Of a stretch of 64,000 bases of DNA, positions 1-8,254 are shown in pieces. The DNA comes from Natroniella sp046097105 (lineage in GTDB: Bacteria; Bacillota; Halanaerobiia; Halobacteroidales; Halobacteroidaceae): contig NZ_CP175562.1 in assembly GCF_046097105.1 (NCBI RefSeq), forward strand, positions 1,116,001 through 1,180,000. Reading direction: 5' to 3'. Positions within the stretch are counted from its first letter, which is position 1. The number at the start of each line of letters is the position of its first letter. The notes beneath the pieces were generated by a model. That model saw nothing but the letters and a program-made list of their open reading frames with translations. It made no database searches and was not told where the DNA came from. The position numbers and the translations under genes were made by a program.

Positions 1-233
1 AACTGATATTTAATTCCTAAACGAGTAAAAGATGTTCCTACCTTTGCTGTCAACCCTAATTCAGAATTCAAACCATAATCTCCTCCAAGGCTAAAACCAT
101 GATCACTGATCAACATCGCATTCATTGAACCTTGCTCTGCCCTTACAGTTGGCCCGCTTAAAGCCCATGCAGCCTGCGAAAAAGTAATTAGACAACATAC
201 TAATAAAAAGACCAACAAACCTTTCTTCATCAT
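1..233 (-). CDS. exported protein, N-terminal part only (possible outer-membrane barrel)
   Basis: This gene runs off the left edge, so only about 77 residues are visible. Translation from the ATG at 233 gives a basic N-terminus (MMKKG), a hydrophobic stretch and an A-W-A signal-peptidase-like site near residue 29. A GGAG ribosome site sits 6 bases upstream. The mature part has alternating polar/non-polar residues and short glycine turns, as in a beta-barrel or other envelope protein. Its function cannot be named from this fragment. A second ATG directly follows the first, so the start could be 3 bases further in. Confidence 0.6.
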   Translation of the reverse strand, partial: MMKKGLLVFLLVCCLITFSQAAWALSGPTVRAEQGSMNAMLISDHGFSLGGDYGLNSELGLTAKVGTSFTRLGIKYQ

Positions 234-429
234 TATTGTCTCCTTTCAATAATTGATTTCTTAATTTTTAGTTATTCAATATTAATTATTAGATTCCAAC
301 TACATTTATAACTACCACTGTTAGATATTCAATACTAAATCTTAATTCCCTTCTTATCAGAACTATCCAACACTAAAAAGAATATGATATAAACTAATTT
401 AAACTTGCTTTAATTATTTAACTGCCCTT

Positions 430-1455
430 TCAAACTTCTTCTATCTGTACTTCAAATAACTTATCATCAACCTTAACCTTAAAGCATTTAGTTTTCTTAG
501 CTTCAACAGTAAGCCACTCTTTAAGCTGAGTTATTCTCTTTTCCTTCTTCATCAACTCCTGTTGAGCTTCTAAAACTCCTATTTCCTCAAAACTCAAGGC
601 ATCCCCAGGCTTAGCTTGAGCCACTTTAGGTAGATCCACACTAATTACATTTGCTATTTTAGCATAACCTCCAGTTGTTTGATGATCAGCTAACATAATA
701 ATTGGCTGACCATCACCAGATACCTGAATCGCTCCTAAAGCTATTCCATCTGAAATAATATCAGCTCCATTATTATACTCTAAGGTTGGCCCAGCTAATC
801 TACACCCCATCCGGTCGGATTGATTGGTCAGTTGATATTCGCTTTCAAAAAAAGTATTTAAACCCTTCTCAGTAAAGTAATCATCCTGCGGGCCAACGAT
901 AACTCGAACTAATCTATCAGTTAAATAATCCTCTACTAACTCCTCTGGTAACTCTTTATTCAAACAGATATTTTGCTCAACTTCACTCTTAGCTAAGCTG
1001 AGTTCATCCCCCTGTTTAAGCTTTCTTCCTTTAAACCCTCCTAGCTCACCACGCAAATATGTCGACTTACTACCCATTACCTCTGGTACATCTATCCCCC
1101 CTCTAATTGCAATATAACTTCTTAAGCCTGATTTTAATCCTTTAAAAGATAATCTACTCCCCTTACTCACCTTCACTGCTTGCCAGCTAGGAATCTCTTC
1201 TCCATCAAGGTGAGGATTCATCTCCCCTCCAGTAATAGCAATTACAGTTTCAACTTCAAACTGAATTGTTGGCCCTAAAAATGTCGCTTCAATTGCTGCT
1301 GCCCCTTCTAAATTACCTACTAATATATTAGCTAGCCTAAAAGCATAACGATCTACAGCTCCTGTCTTTGGCATTCCATACTTTAAATAGCCACATCTTC
1401 CTAAATCTTGAATTGTAGTCATTGGCCCTGGCTTTAAAATCATTAATTCCCTCAT
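430..1455 (-). CDS. pxpC: 5-oxoprolinase subunit C (biotin-dependent carboxyltransferase-like family)
   Basis: This 341-residue protein belongs to the KipA/PxpC family, which resembles the carboxyltransferase half of urea amidolyase. With PxpA and PxpB it forms the bacterial ATP-dependent 5-oxoprolinase, which opens pyroglutamate to glutamate in the cytoplasm. Visible family features are the N-terminal GPMTTIQDLGRCGY segment, the GMPKTGAVDRYAFRLAN stretch and the late DHQTTGGYAKIANV motif near residue 260. AGGAGG lies 9 bases before the start. It is the last gene of pxpA-pxpB-pxpC. The set of three adjacent subunits makes the assignment firm. In Bacillus the homologues KipA/KipI were first described as modulators of the kinase KinA, which is an alternative role. 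Confidence 0.93.
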   Translation of the reverse strand: MRELMILKPGPMTTIQDLGRCGYLKYGMPKTGAVDRYAFRLANILVGNLEGAAAIEATFLGPTIQFEVETVIAITGGEMNPHLDGEEIPSWQAVKVSKGSRLSFKGLKSGLRSYIAIRGGIDVPEVMGSKSTYLRGELGGFKGRKLKQGDELSLAKSEVEQNICLNKELPEELVEDYLTDRLVRVIVGPQDDYFTEKGLNTFFESEYQLTNQSDRMGCRLAGPTLEYNNGADIISDGIALGAIQVSGDGQPIIMLADHQTTGGYAKIANVISVDLPKVAQAKPGDALSFEEIGVLEAQQELMKKEKRITQLKEWLTVEAKKTKCFKVKVDDKLFEVQIEEV

Positions 1456-1490
1456 TTATTCTAACCTCCTAATCTGGCACTTTATTGATA

Positions 1491-1575
1491 TATGCTTAAG
1501 TTTAAGTAAGGAATAAAAGTCCTTATGTTTTTAACGGTTGACTCAGACTTAACCTCAACCTTAAACTTAAGTTAT
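1491..1575 (-). repeat. intergenic inverted-repeat element, copy 1
   Basis: This element of about 85 bp ends in perfect 12-base inverted repeats, CTTAAGTTTAAG at 1495-1506 and CTTAAACTTAAG at 1560-1571. Its reverse complement matches the element at 27965-28053, including the internal TGAGTCAACC block and an ACATAA stretch. It fills the gap between pxpB and pxpC and contains the pxpB stop codon (1567-1569). It looks like a small MITE-like or transcript-processing repeat that carries no gene. Confidence 0.7.
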
Positions 1576-2304
1576 TTTGTAATCAACCTCAATCTGATAG
1601 TTACCAGCTTCTATTGCAGTAGCTATCTTTTGGTATTCATTTTCAGTTATCGCCTCAAACTTAATATAGTTTCCACTCTCTATTTCTGCTAAGATTGGTT
1701 TATCTCGATAAGGAGCAAACAATTTCACAGGTGTTCTTCCTATAAGCTGCCAGCCTCCTGGACTTTCAATCGGATAAATCCCTGTCTGATTATCAGCAAT
1801 TCCTACACTTCCAGCTGGAATCTCAATTCGTGGCTCATCTAAACGAGGAGTAGCTATCTGCTCTGTTAGCCCTCCTAAATAAACAAAACCAGGCGTAAAG
1901 CCTAACATATAAATTAAATACATTGCTTCAGAATGAAGTTCAATTACCTCCTCAGAAGTCAAACCATTAACTCGAGCTACATGCTCTAAGTCTGGCCCTC
2001 CTTCTCCACCATATAATATTGGAATCTTAACTACTTTTGGTTGAGGCAGTTCAATCTCTTCTATATCTTCTTCTAACCTTTTTAAATTTTCAATTAATAG
2101 TTCACGTTTTATAGTTAAAGGATCGTAAATTACCAACAATGATCTATAAGTAGGAATCACTTCCTCAACACCTTTAAACTCTTTTTTCTCAATCGCCAAA
2201 ATAAGATTTCTTATCTTCTTATTTATCTTCTCAGAAATTTGGTTGCCTATCTCAACTACAAGAGCCTTATCCCCTGCATCTAAGTATTTAGTCTTATTAT
2301 ACAT
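1567..2304 (-). CDS. pxpB: 5-oxoprolinase subunit B (KipI/PxpB family)
   Basis: This 245-residue cytoplasmic protein matches the PxpB/KipI family in length. It has the characteristic C-terminal cyclophilin-like region with the run LGFTPGFVYLGGL near residue 135, followed by PRLDEPRIEIPAGSVGIA and the SPGGWQLIGRTP motif near 185. PxpB partners PxpC in the ATP-dependent cleavage of 5-oxoproline. AAAGGAGGGGAGATA precedes the ATG. The gene sits between pxpA and pxpC on the same strand. Its last codon and stop lie inside an intergenic repeat (copy 1), which suggests the element inserted at or just after the 3' end of the gene. Confidence 0.93.
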   Translation of the reverse strand: MYNKTKYLDAGDKALVVEIGNQISEKINKKIRNLILAIEKKEFKGVEEVIPTYRSLLVIYDPLTIKRELLIENLKRLEEDIEEIELPQPKVVKIPILYGGEGGPDLEHVARVNGLTSEEVIELHSEAMYLIYMLGFTPGFVYLGGLTEQIATPRLDEPRIEIPAGSVGIADNQTGIYPIESPGGWQLIGRTPVKLFAPYRDKPILAEIESGNYIKFEAITENEYQKIATAIEAGNYQIEVDYKIT

Positions 2305-2418
2305 TATCTCCCCTCCTTTAGCTAGATTGATATTATAGTATCACTAATAAATTAATAATCACAAAATCATTCAGCTTGTTCTCCCCCTTTAAACAAATAG
2401 CCAACTAAACTTTAGGGT

Positions 2419-3183
2419 TTATAAATTGGACATTGCTATTATCTTAATCCCTTCTTTCTCCAATCCCTCTCTAATTTTAGAGGTTAACTCAACTGCTTGC
2501 GGATTATCACCATGAACACAGACTGTATCCGCTTCAATCTCTATTTTATCTCCTGTAATCGCTTCTACCTCTCCTTTTTTTACCATCCTTACCACTCTCT
2601 CAACCACCAACGTTGAGTCATGGATCACTGCCCCTTCTTTTTTTCTCGAAACTAAAGTTCCATCAAAGTTATAAGCTCTATCAGCAAAAACTTCATTAGC
2701 AACTTGCAACCCTTGTTCCAGTCCAGCTTGAATTAATTTACTATTAGCTAATCCTACTAAAATAATATTTTGATCAACTTCATACACCGCCTCAGCAATA
2801 GCTACAGCTAACTTCTTATCTTCAGCAGCAAGGTTATACAAAGCACCATGTGGTTTAAGATGTTCAACATTAATATCTAGCCCTTCTGCAAATGCCATCA
2901 ATGCCCCTAATTGATACTTAATATAAGCCTTCGTCTCTTCAGCTGTAAGATCCATTTTTCGCCTACCAAACCCCATCAAATCTGGCAAACCAGGATGGGC
3001 TCCTATCTGCAACCTTTTCTCCTTAGCAATTTTTACCGTCCTATTCATTACCACCGGATCACCAGCATGCCAGCCACAAGCAATATTAGCTGAGGTGATA
3101 TATTTAGCTACTTCTGCATCAAAACCTAACTTATAATTACCAAAACTTTCACCGATATCACTATTCAAATCAACTTGATACAT
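2419..3183 (-). CDS. pxpA: 5-oxoprolinase subunit A (LamB/YcsF family)
   Basis: This 254-residue protein has the complete LamB/YcsF signature. The N-terminus is DLNSDIGESFG, followed by SANIACGWHAGDP near residue 32, GAHPGLPDLMGFGRR near 62, VEHLKPHGALYN near 107 and the C-terminal VCVHGDNP. The fold is a polysaccharide-deacetylase-like barrel, and the D and H residues of these motifs are the likely metal or substrate ligands. With PxpB and PxpC it hydrolyses 5-oxoproline (pyroglutamate), a damage product of glutamine and glutamate, at the cost of ATP. It is the first gene of the three-gene set, with AACAGGAGG upstream of the ATG. Confidence 0.95.
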   Translation of the reverse strand: MYQVDLNSDIGESFGNYKLGFDAEVAKYITSANIACGWHAGDPVVMNRTVKIAKEKRLQIGAHPGLPDLMGFGRRKMDLTAEETKAYIKYQLGALMAFAEGLDINVEHLKPHGALYNLAAEDKKLAVAIAEAVYEVDQNIILVGLANSKLIQAGLEQGLQVANEVFADRAYNFDGTLVSRKKEGAVIHDSTLVVERVVRMVKKGEVEAITGDKIEIEADTVCVHGDNPQAVELTSKIREGLEKEGIKIIAMSNL

Positions 3184-3290
3184 TTATATACCTCCTGTTA
3201 AAAACAGACGAAAAGTCATTTGATTTTTGCTAAACAAGAATATGTTATATTTGCTTTTAACGCGAAAGCTCTTCTTGCTTTAAATTTAAT

Positions 3291-4031
3291 TTATATACTA
3301 GCTAGTATATCCTTTCTAAATTTAGTAACCACTAATCCAGCACCAACAGCCACTAATAAAAGAACCATTATTCTATGTAATCTTAAAATTCTTAATTCAA
3401 AATAAATCTGGTTCTTCTCTCCTAAAACTAACTCCCAAATCAACTTATTTCCACCTTCTTTTACTAGTGTTGCATTACTCTCTGTTGGTTCAACTGGTAA
3501 ATCTAATTCTAGGCCTAAATCCATCTCTTTTAATAAAGCAGTACTAAAAAATTGATTAATTTGATTATCATCTTCCCAAGCTAGTTCTGTTAAGTCAATT
3601 TCTTTATCATACATATAAGTTGTCGCCAAAAATGAATTTTCTTTTTCAATACCTACCAATGATAAAATATCATCTAGCTCTGCCAATCCTACTTCAGATT
3701 TTTCTTCAATTTCACCGAATAATCCTAATTTTCTTTCATAACTTGTTAAGTCAGCTACCTCTTTGCTAACAATTAGCCCTACATAATTTCCATCATCAAA
3801 AGTATTAACCTCATAGCCTTTGTCTATAGCTACATCTTCTAATTCAATAAAGAAATTACTCACTTCCTGACCACCAATTGTATAAAAACTTGATTCCATA
3901 CCAAAAATATATTCTATTTGCCCACTACCATCCTTATTAAGTAGAACATTACTCCTTAATTTCATACAACCTGTTAATAATACAATAGACAAAGAACCTA
4001 CTAGTAGTAAAATAAACTTTCTCTTTGTCAT
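3291..4031 (-). CDS. predicted lipoprotein with C-terminal membrane segment (LppM/DUF3153-like)
   Basis: This 246-residue protein starts with a lipoprotein signal peptide and the lipobox LLTGC, so Cys22 is the likely acylated residue. The next stretch, MKLRSNVLLNKDGSGQIEY, has the pattern of LppM/DUF3153 domains (a short beta-strand pair around a DGSG turn). A single hydrophobic segment (HRIMVLLLVAVGAGLVV) lies near residues 218-234 and is followed by a basic tail, so both ends may be membrane-tethered. AGGGGGGAG precedes the ATG. It lies between cmk and pxpA but a terminator separates it from cmk. No enzymatic motif is visible and the function is unknown. Confidence 0.8.
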   Translation of the reverse strand: MTKRKFILLLVGSLSIVLLTGCMKLRSNVLLNKDGSGQIEYIFGMESSFYTIGGQEVSNFFIELEDVAIDKGYEVNTFDDGNYVGLIVSKEVADLTSYERKLGLFGEIEEKSEVGLAELDDILSLVGIEKENSFLATTYMYDKEIDLTELAWEDDNQINQFFSTALLKEMDLGLELDLPVEPTESNATLVKEGGNKLIWELVLGEKNQIYFELRILRLHRIMVLLLVAVGAGLVVTKFRKDILASI

Positions 4032-4111
4032 TAACTCCCCCCTAAACTAACTTTTGTACTCAATTTATCCCTTTAATATTAAATTTATGTCTCTTCTTTT
4101 TAAAAATAACT

Positions 4112-4131
4112 AAAAAACACCCTCCCGGGTG
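4112..4131 (-). terminator. intrinsic terminator downstream of cmk
   Basis: Read on the minus strand, the stem CACCC-GGGA-GGGTG is followed directly by six T residues. It lies 144 bases after the cmk stop and upstream of the lipoprotein gene. Confidence 0.75.
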
Positions 4132-4274
4132 CCAAAATAAACTCTCCAAATTTTACCATAAAACCCCTTCTTAGTATTTCCAATAAGCTTATCGGTGCTC
4201 TTATAAAGTTACACAAACTACTAAAAATAAGAGTTTATTCTTTTTTAGACTCAAACCTGAACTTATAACCAGGC

Positions 4275-4949
4275 TCATAATTCTTGACAAATAGTCAAAA
4301 TTTTATCAACAACAGCATCTATATTTAATTTAGTTGTATCAATTTCAATAGCATCAGTTGCCTTCTTCAATGGAGCAATATCTCGATTACGATCAATTTC
4401 ATCCCGTCTAATAATCTCTTCCTTTAACTGTTCAAAGCTGACTGCTTCTTCTTTTTGCTGTAAGTCTTGATAACGACGCTTGGTTCTCTCTTCTACAGTA
4501 GCAGTTAAAAAGATTTTGAGATCAGCTTCAGGTAAGACAACCGTTCCAATATCACGCCCATCCATTACTACCCCTCCAGATTGGGCCAACTCACGCTGAA
4601 TCCTTACTAACTCTCCTCTCACCTCTGCCACCTTAGCTACTGTGGAAACATTATTACTTACTCTGTTGGCCCTAATCTCTTCAGTCTTATCTAATCCATC
4701 AATTATTACTCTATCCTCCAACCCTTTTTTAATAAAATTAATTCTAGTATCTCGAGCCAATTGAGCTAAATTAACTTCAGATTGTAAAGAAATCTCTTTC
4801 TGTAACGCTTTAAGCGTCAATGCCCGATACATAGCACCCGTATCTATGTAAATATATCCCAACCGTTTAGCTACTAACTTAGCTACAGTACTTTTACCTG
4901 CTCCTGCTGGTCCATCAATTGCTATTACTAGTTGCTTCTCTAATTCCAT
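4275..4949 (-). CDS. cmk: (d)CMP kinase (cytidylate kinase)
   Basis: This 224-residue enzyme phosphorylates CMP and dCMP with ATP in pyrimidine nucleotide recycling. The P-loop GPAGAGKST lies near residues 13-21. The CMP-binding residues are in YIDTGAMYRALTL and in GVVMDGRDIGTVVLP near residue 125. The lid contains the basic RTKRRYQDL run and the IIRRDEIDRNRDIAPLKKA segment. Length and motif order match bacterial Cmk. The ribosome site is weak (AAGGGTTGATATC). In many Firmicutes cmk is followed by plsC, ispH or rpsA; here it stands alone, ending with a terminator at 4112-4131. Confidence 0.96.
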   Translation of the reverse strand: MELEKQLVIAIDGPAGAGKSTVAKLVAKRLGYIYIDTGAMYRALTLKALQKEISLQSEVNLAQLARDTRINFIKKGLEDRVIIDGLDKTEEIRANRVSNNVSTVAKVAEVRGELVRIQRELAQSGGVVMDGRDIGTVVLPEADLKIFLTATVEERTKRRYQDLQQKEEAVSFEQLKEEIIRRDEIDRNRDIAPLKKATDAIEIDTTKLNIDAVVDKILTICQEL

Positions 4950-5057
4950 AATGATATCAACCCTTTCCTTTATTTAAATCTATATCATTTATTTCAAGCC
5001 AAGAGCTTTATTTTCCTGCTTTCTTTATTTTTTATTATTATGATTAACCATTAACTA

Positions 5058-5114
5058 GATTAAAATTAATTATTAATTTTAATCTACATAATAGCCCAGC
5101 TCATATGAGCTGGG
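5058..5114. repeat. two back-to-back palindromes after the amidohydrolase gene
   Basis: A perfect 20-base palindrome, CCCAGCTCATATGAGCTGGG, lies at 5095-5114. A second, A+T-rich inverted repeat (arms GATTAAAATTAAT and its complement) lies at 5058-5084. Neither is followed by a long T-run, so they are poor classical terminators. They probably form 3' hairpins on the amidohydrolase transcript. Confidence 0.55.
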
Positions 5115-5186
5115 ATTAGCCTTTGGTTTTATTAAACTTTTCATACTAAATAACTCTTTTAGATCTAAACTAACTAAAGTAAAACT

Positions 5187-6431
5187 TTATCTATCTAAGT
5201 TATATAAATCTAATGAATTATCTCTGAATATCTTTTTAGCTATCATAATTGCTTTATCTTCATCAATTATCTCTTCATCTAACATCCCTTCTAAAGCATA
5301 ATATACTGCATCCCTACCAGTTTTAGCTGCAGTATAAATATACCTATCTCCCCATAAAACATCAGAACCATATAATATTTTATCCCATAAAGCAGGAAAT
5401 TCAAGAAAGCCCCTTAACATTTTTGCGATAATTTTAGGATGATTGCCAAACATGACTCTACCAGAAATATCAATATAAACATTATTTGGGGACAATCCAC
5501 CTAAAGCCATCAATCGTGCTCTCTCATAACGAGGATATCCAGCATGTAAAATCACTATCTTTACATCTTTTAATTTCTGATCATTCAATACATTAGATAA
5601 ATTCATTGGATCAAAGTTCTCTACTGGTGTATCTGTTACGGCAAAGTGAATTTGAATAGGTAAATCATATTCAATACTCTTCTCCATTAAATACCAAACT
5701 AAAAAATCCTGTAACTTTTTATAAGAATTTATATTACCATTTTTAGCTTCCCTATATAAAACATCTGCCTGCTCTTTATCAATTTTTTCAAAATAAGAAG
5801 TTCTGTAATAAGTTAGTGCTAACTTGAAACCTACAATTCCCTCTTTAACATATTCATTAATTACTTTATCAATAAATTTAAGATAACCATCTAAACCTTG
5901 ATTAGCAAAAATTTTATTAAAATCATACTTATCCATTAACTCATCTAATAAATATTCTGCCGTTTTAACAAAAGACTCACTAAGTAAACTCTGCTTTAAA
6001 TAAGTATTATCAAAAGGTAATATTACAGGATCTATTACAGGTATAAATTCAATATTCTCCTTACTTTTTAATGATTCAGGTAAGACATAATTACCAATTA
6101 AGGTCTCAACACCTGCCTCTTTCATCACAACATCTATAAAATCATCTAAATCTTCTCTTTTTTTCTGATATTTATTATTTAATTCATCCCTTTTCGCTTC
6201 GTTATCTATATCTTTTCTAGAAAAATTATACAACTTATTATAAGCTTCATAATGAAGCTCTTTTAAATAAGGAAATCCATAGGAAACTTCTTCTGGATCC
6301 TTATAAATATCAACTGCAAAAGATATTCTTTTGTCTTTTGGAACATTTTCAAAATACTTAGCAAAACCAGGATGTCCATGATTATCAATTATTTTTATAT
6401 CATCTATCACACTTCTTAATTTTTTATACAT
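5187..6431 (-). CDS. amidohydrolase-superfamily (TIM-barrel) metal-dependent hydrolase
   Basis: This 414-residue protein has the ligand pattern of the amidohydrolase_2 family. His18-Gly-His20 lies at the end of the first strand (IIDNHGHPG), with a His in IQIHFAV near residue 263, a His in VILHAGYP near 296 and the barrel-closing Asp in ILYGSDVLWGD near 357. The C-terminal FRDNSLDLYNL resembles the family's closing helix. The substrate cannot be read from the sequence; the family includes decarboxylases, lactonases and uronate isomerase-like enzymes. AAGGGGGTC precedes the ATG. It is a single-gene unit with long intergenic stretches on both sides. The middle region is unusually rich in Lys, Asp and Tyr. 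Confidence 0.82.
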   Translation of the reverse strand: MYKKLRSVIDDIKIIDNHGHPGFAKYFENVPKDKRISFAVDIYKDPEEVSYGFPYLKELHYEAYNKLYNFSRKDIDNEAKRDELNNKYQKKREDLDDFIDVVMKEAGVETLIGNYVLPESLKSKENIEFIPVIDPVILPFDNTYLKQSLLSESFVKTAEYLLDELMDKYDFNKIFANQGLDGYLKFIDKVINEYVKEGIVGFKLALTYYRTSYFEKIDKEQADVLYREAKNGNINSYKKLQDFLVWYLMEKSIEYDLPIQIHFAVTDTPVENFDPMNLSNVLNDQKLKDVKIVILHAGYPRYERARLMALGGLSPNNVYIDISGRVMFGNHPKIIAKMLRGFLEFPALWDKILYGSDVLWGDRYIYTAAKTGRDAVYYALEGMLDEEIIDEDKAIMIAKKIFRDNSLDLYNLDR

Positions 6432-6766
6432 AAAGACCCCCTTATGTCAAATTACTTTAACTTAAATAAAAATAAAGCATCGTTATATAAAAGCTGTTTC
6501 TCTGTATATGAGTAAAATCTTTAAAAAAGAGTCTGACCTTGTTCTTTTTAGATAATCAAATTTAAAATTATAGTTCACTTCTTATAAAATGGTGTTGGAT
6601 TATTATATTGGAAAAATTATTGCTTTATTTAATATATTTCAAGATAACAGCTTATTTTTCCTTCTTCTACTGTTTAATTTTAGCATAATTAGTTAGTCTA
6701 ATTCATAATAGGTAATATATCAACTAAATCTTAATAAACTATAAATATCATTATAACTTGACTACT
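6432..6766. other. intergenic stretch without a gene
   Basis: These 335 very A+T-rich bases carry no credible open frame on either strand. The part next to 6431 contains the ribosome site and presumably the promoter of the amidohydrolase gene. I see no tRNA, riboswitch or repeat. Confidence 0.5.
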
Positions 6767-6800
6767 AAAAAAAGAGAGCCCTTTAAAGGACTCCCTTTTT
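6767..6800 (-). terminator. intrinsic terminator after the satP-like operon
   Basis: On the minus strand GGGAGTCC-TTTA-AAGGGCTCTC is followed by seven T residues. It lies 58 bases past the stop of the 112-residue gene. A T-run on the other side (6796-6800) means it may work in both directions. Confidence 0.8.
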
Positions 6801-6858
6801 CTTTAAGAATTAGTTATTTTAATACAAAACAAAATACAATTACAGTTAAAACCCTGTG

Positions 6859-7197
6859 CTAATTTTGTTTATAAACCTTAATTTTCAAATTATCATTTTT
6901 ATATTCAACTTCTGCATCATCAACTATCATACCCACCAAAGCCAATTCTTTAAAATTACTAATATCACCCACTAGTTGCCAATAATATTCTTCAACCTGG
7001 GCCTCTTTTGGAGTGTTTAAAGCTTTTTTTAACTTTTCTACCTCCTGTAAGGAAATACTCTTGTTATTTCCTTGAATACAAATTTCTAATCCATCTTTTT
7101 TATAATCCACCTCAATTTCAACTTGATCAATCCCAATTTCAAAATTAAAATCTAAAAGCCCACTAACTAACTTAATCGCCTTTTTATTTAAATTCAT
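6859..7197 (-). CDS. small conserved-type protein of unknown function, partner of the satP-like gene
   Basis: The protein starts MNLNKKAIKLV. I chose the ATG at 7197 because GAGAGGGG lies 8 bases before it; an in-frame GTG at 7215 is itself part of that ribosome site. The 112-residue product is acidic and soluble, with alternating beta-like stretches (QVEIEVDY, LEICIQG, LKIKVYK) around a helical centre. I recognise no family. It begins 24 bases after the transporter gene and is followed by a terminator, so the two form one transcript, and the protein may modulate or sense something for the transporter. Confidence 0.7.
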   Translation of the reverse strand: MNLNKKAIKLVSGLLDFNFEIGIDQVEIEVDYKKDGLEICIQGNNKSISLQEVEKLKKALNTPKEAQVEEYYWQLVGDISNFKELALVGMIVDDAEVEYKNDNLKIKVYKQN

Positions 7198-7221
7198 CCT
7201 ATATACCCCTCTCACTAAATA

Positions 7222-7857
7222 CTAAGATTTAGCTCCCTCTTCCAGTGATACTTTCATATTATTAATAGAGGCTTGTTTATCAGTAACCTTATCTCCAAGT
7301 GGCAAAACATCTCTTCCAGTAGTTTCATTAATAACTTCTGCGGCAGAAGTATACCACGCTATAGAAGCACAGACCAGCCCTACATAGCCACCTACTATTC
7401 CAAATATAGGAGCCACTAAATCACCCAAGGCCAATAAAGTAAAAGTTATCCACAAAGTCAAAAAGATTGACCAAAGAGCTTTATTCAAATTAAAAGTTGC
7501 TATCCACATATAAAAAGTAAAGATAGCCCAGGAAATTAATACTAAGCCCATAGCAGTCAATTCATATCTACCTAAATCGATCCAACCTAAACTAATTGAA
7601 TATTGTAATAATGCATAAAACATCCACCAGGCTCCATAAGAAGTAAAAGCTGTAGCCCCAAAAGTATTACCAATCTTAAATTCCCACATTCCAGCCAAAA
7701 ACTGGGCTAAACCACCATAAAACAAAGCTAAAGGAAAGACTATTGCTACTGCTTCCCCTGGCAAAATCCCAGCATTATAAAAGCTCAACACAAACGTAGT
7801 CAAAGCAAACCCAGCTAATCCTAACGGGGCTGGATTTGCAATCTTTTTTTTCTCCAT
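7222..7857 (-). CDS. satP: acetate/succinate uptake transporter of the GPR1/FUN34/YaaH (SatP) family
   Basis: This 211-residue membrane protein has the family signature NPAPLGLAGFALTTF at residues 8-22 and about six hydrophobic helices, including FPLALFYGGLAQFLAGMWEF and GNTFGATAFTSYGAWW, both typical of YaaH/SatP. Relatives are proton-coupled or channel-like carriers of acetate and succinate in the cytoplasmic membrane. CAAGGGGGATTT precedes the ATG. The gene is co-transcribed with a small unknown gene and lies downstream of a LytS/LytR-type system but behind that system's terminator, so it has its own promoter. Proposed job: acetate exchange in an organism with ackA-pta fermentation. The exact substrate is inference. 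Confidence 0.9.
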   Translation of the reverse strand: MEKKKIANPAPLGLAGFALTTFVLSFYNAGILPGEAVAIVFPLALFYGGLAQFLAGMWEFKIGNTFGATAFTSYGAWWMFYALLQYSISLGWIDLGRYELTAMGLVLISWAIFTFYMWIATFNLNKALWSIFLTLWITFTLLALGDLVAPIFGIVGGYVGLVCASIAWYTSAAEVINETTGRDVLPLGDKVTDKQASINNMKVSLEEGAKS

Positions 7858-8148
7858 TTTAAATCCCCCTTGTTATATAAATAACTGCTTAAAACTCAAT
7901 AGCTACTGAATAAATAAATTTTTATTACATAAAACTAAATAGTTTATAACATAATTAATTCAATATCGAATAAATTATTTATGGTGATTTATAAAATTAT
8001 TGCTTCAACCTTTTATCTCTGTTAATTATACACTATTTTCAACAATTGCAGATAATTTTAACTTGAATAACATTAAATCAGGGATGAATTACATTATGTT
8101 TATGTGGAAAATTAAGATAAATACAATTTTATTACTATTCTAAATAAC
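7858..8148 (-). promoter_or_regulatory. upstream region of the satP-like gene with a TATAAT box
   Basis: This gene-free region holds the promoter of the satP unit. On the minus strand TATAAT lies at about 8025-8030 in the context ATAGTGTATAATTAAC. No good -35 box is found 16-18 bases upstream, which would suit an activator-dependent promoter. I looked for paired LytTR-type sites and found no convincing pair. Confidence 0.4.
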
Positions 8149-8171
8149 AAAAAAGTTGCTCAAAAGCAACT
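8149..8171 (-). terminator. intrinsic terminator after the two-component system
   Basis: The minus-strand hairpin AGTTGCT-TTTG-AGCAACT is followed by six T residues, 84 bases beyond the response-regulator stop codon. Confidence 0.85.
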
Positions 8172-8254
8172 TAAAAAGATTTAATCTTTGATTATTAAGA
8201 TTTATCTATCAAATTGATCTATTCTACAAACTTTATCTTACATAATTCTTTTAG

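Noticed and set aside
7858..8148. LytTR-type direct repeats upstream of the satP-like gene
   Set aside because: Only loosely related GTT words are present, spaced by 9 and 19 bases instead of the expected 21-22, so no site can be claimed.
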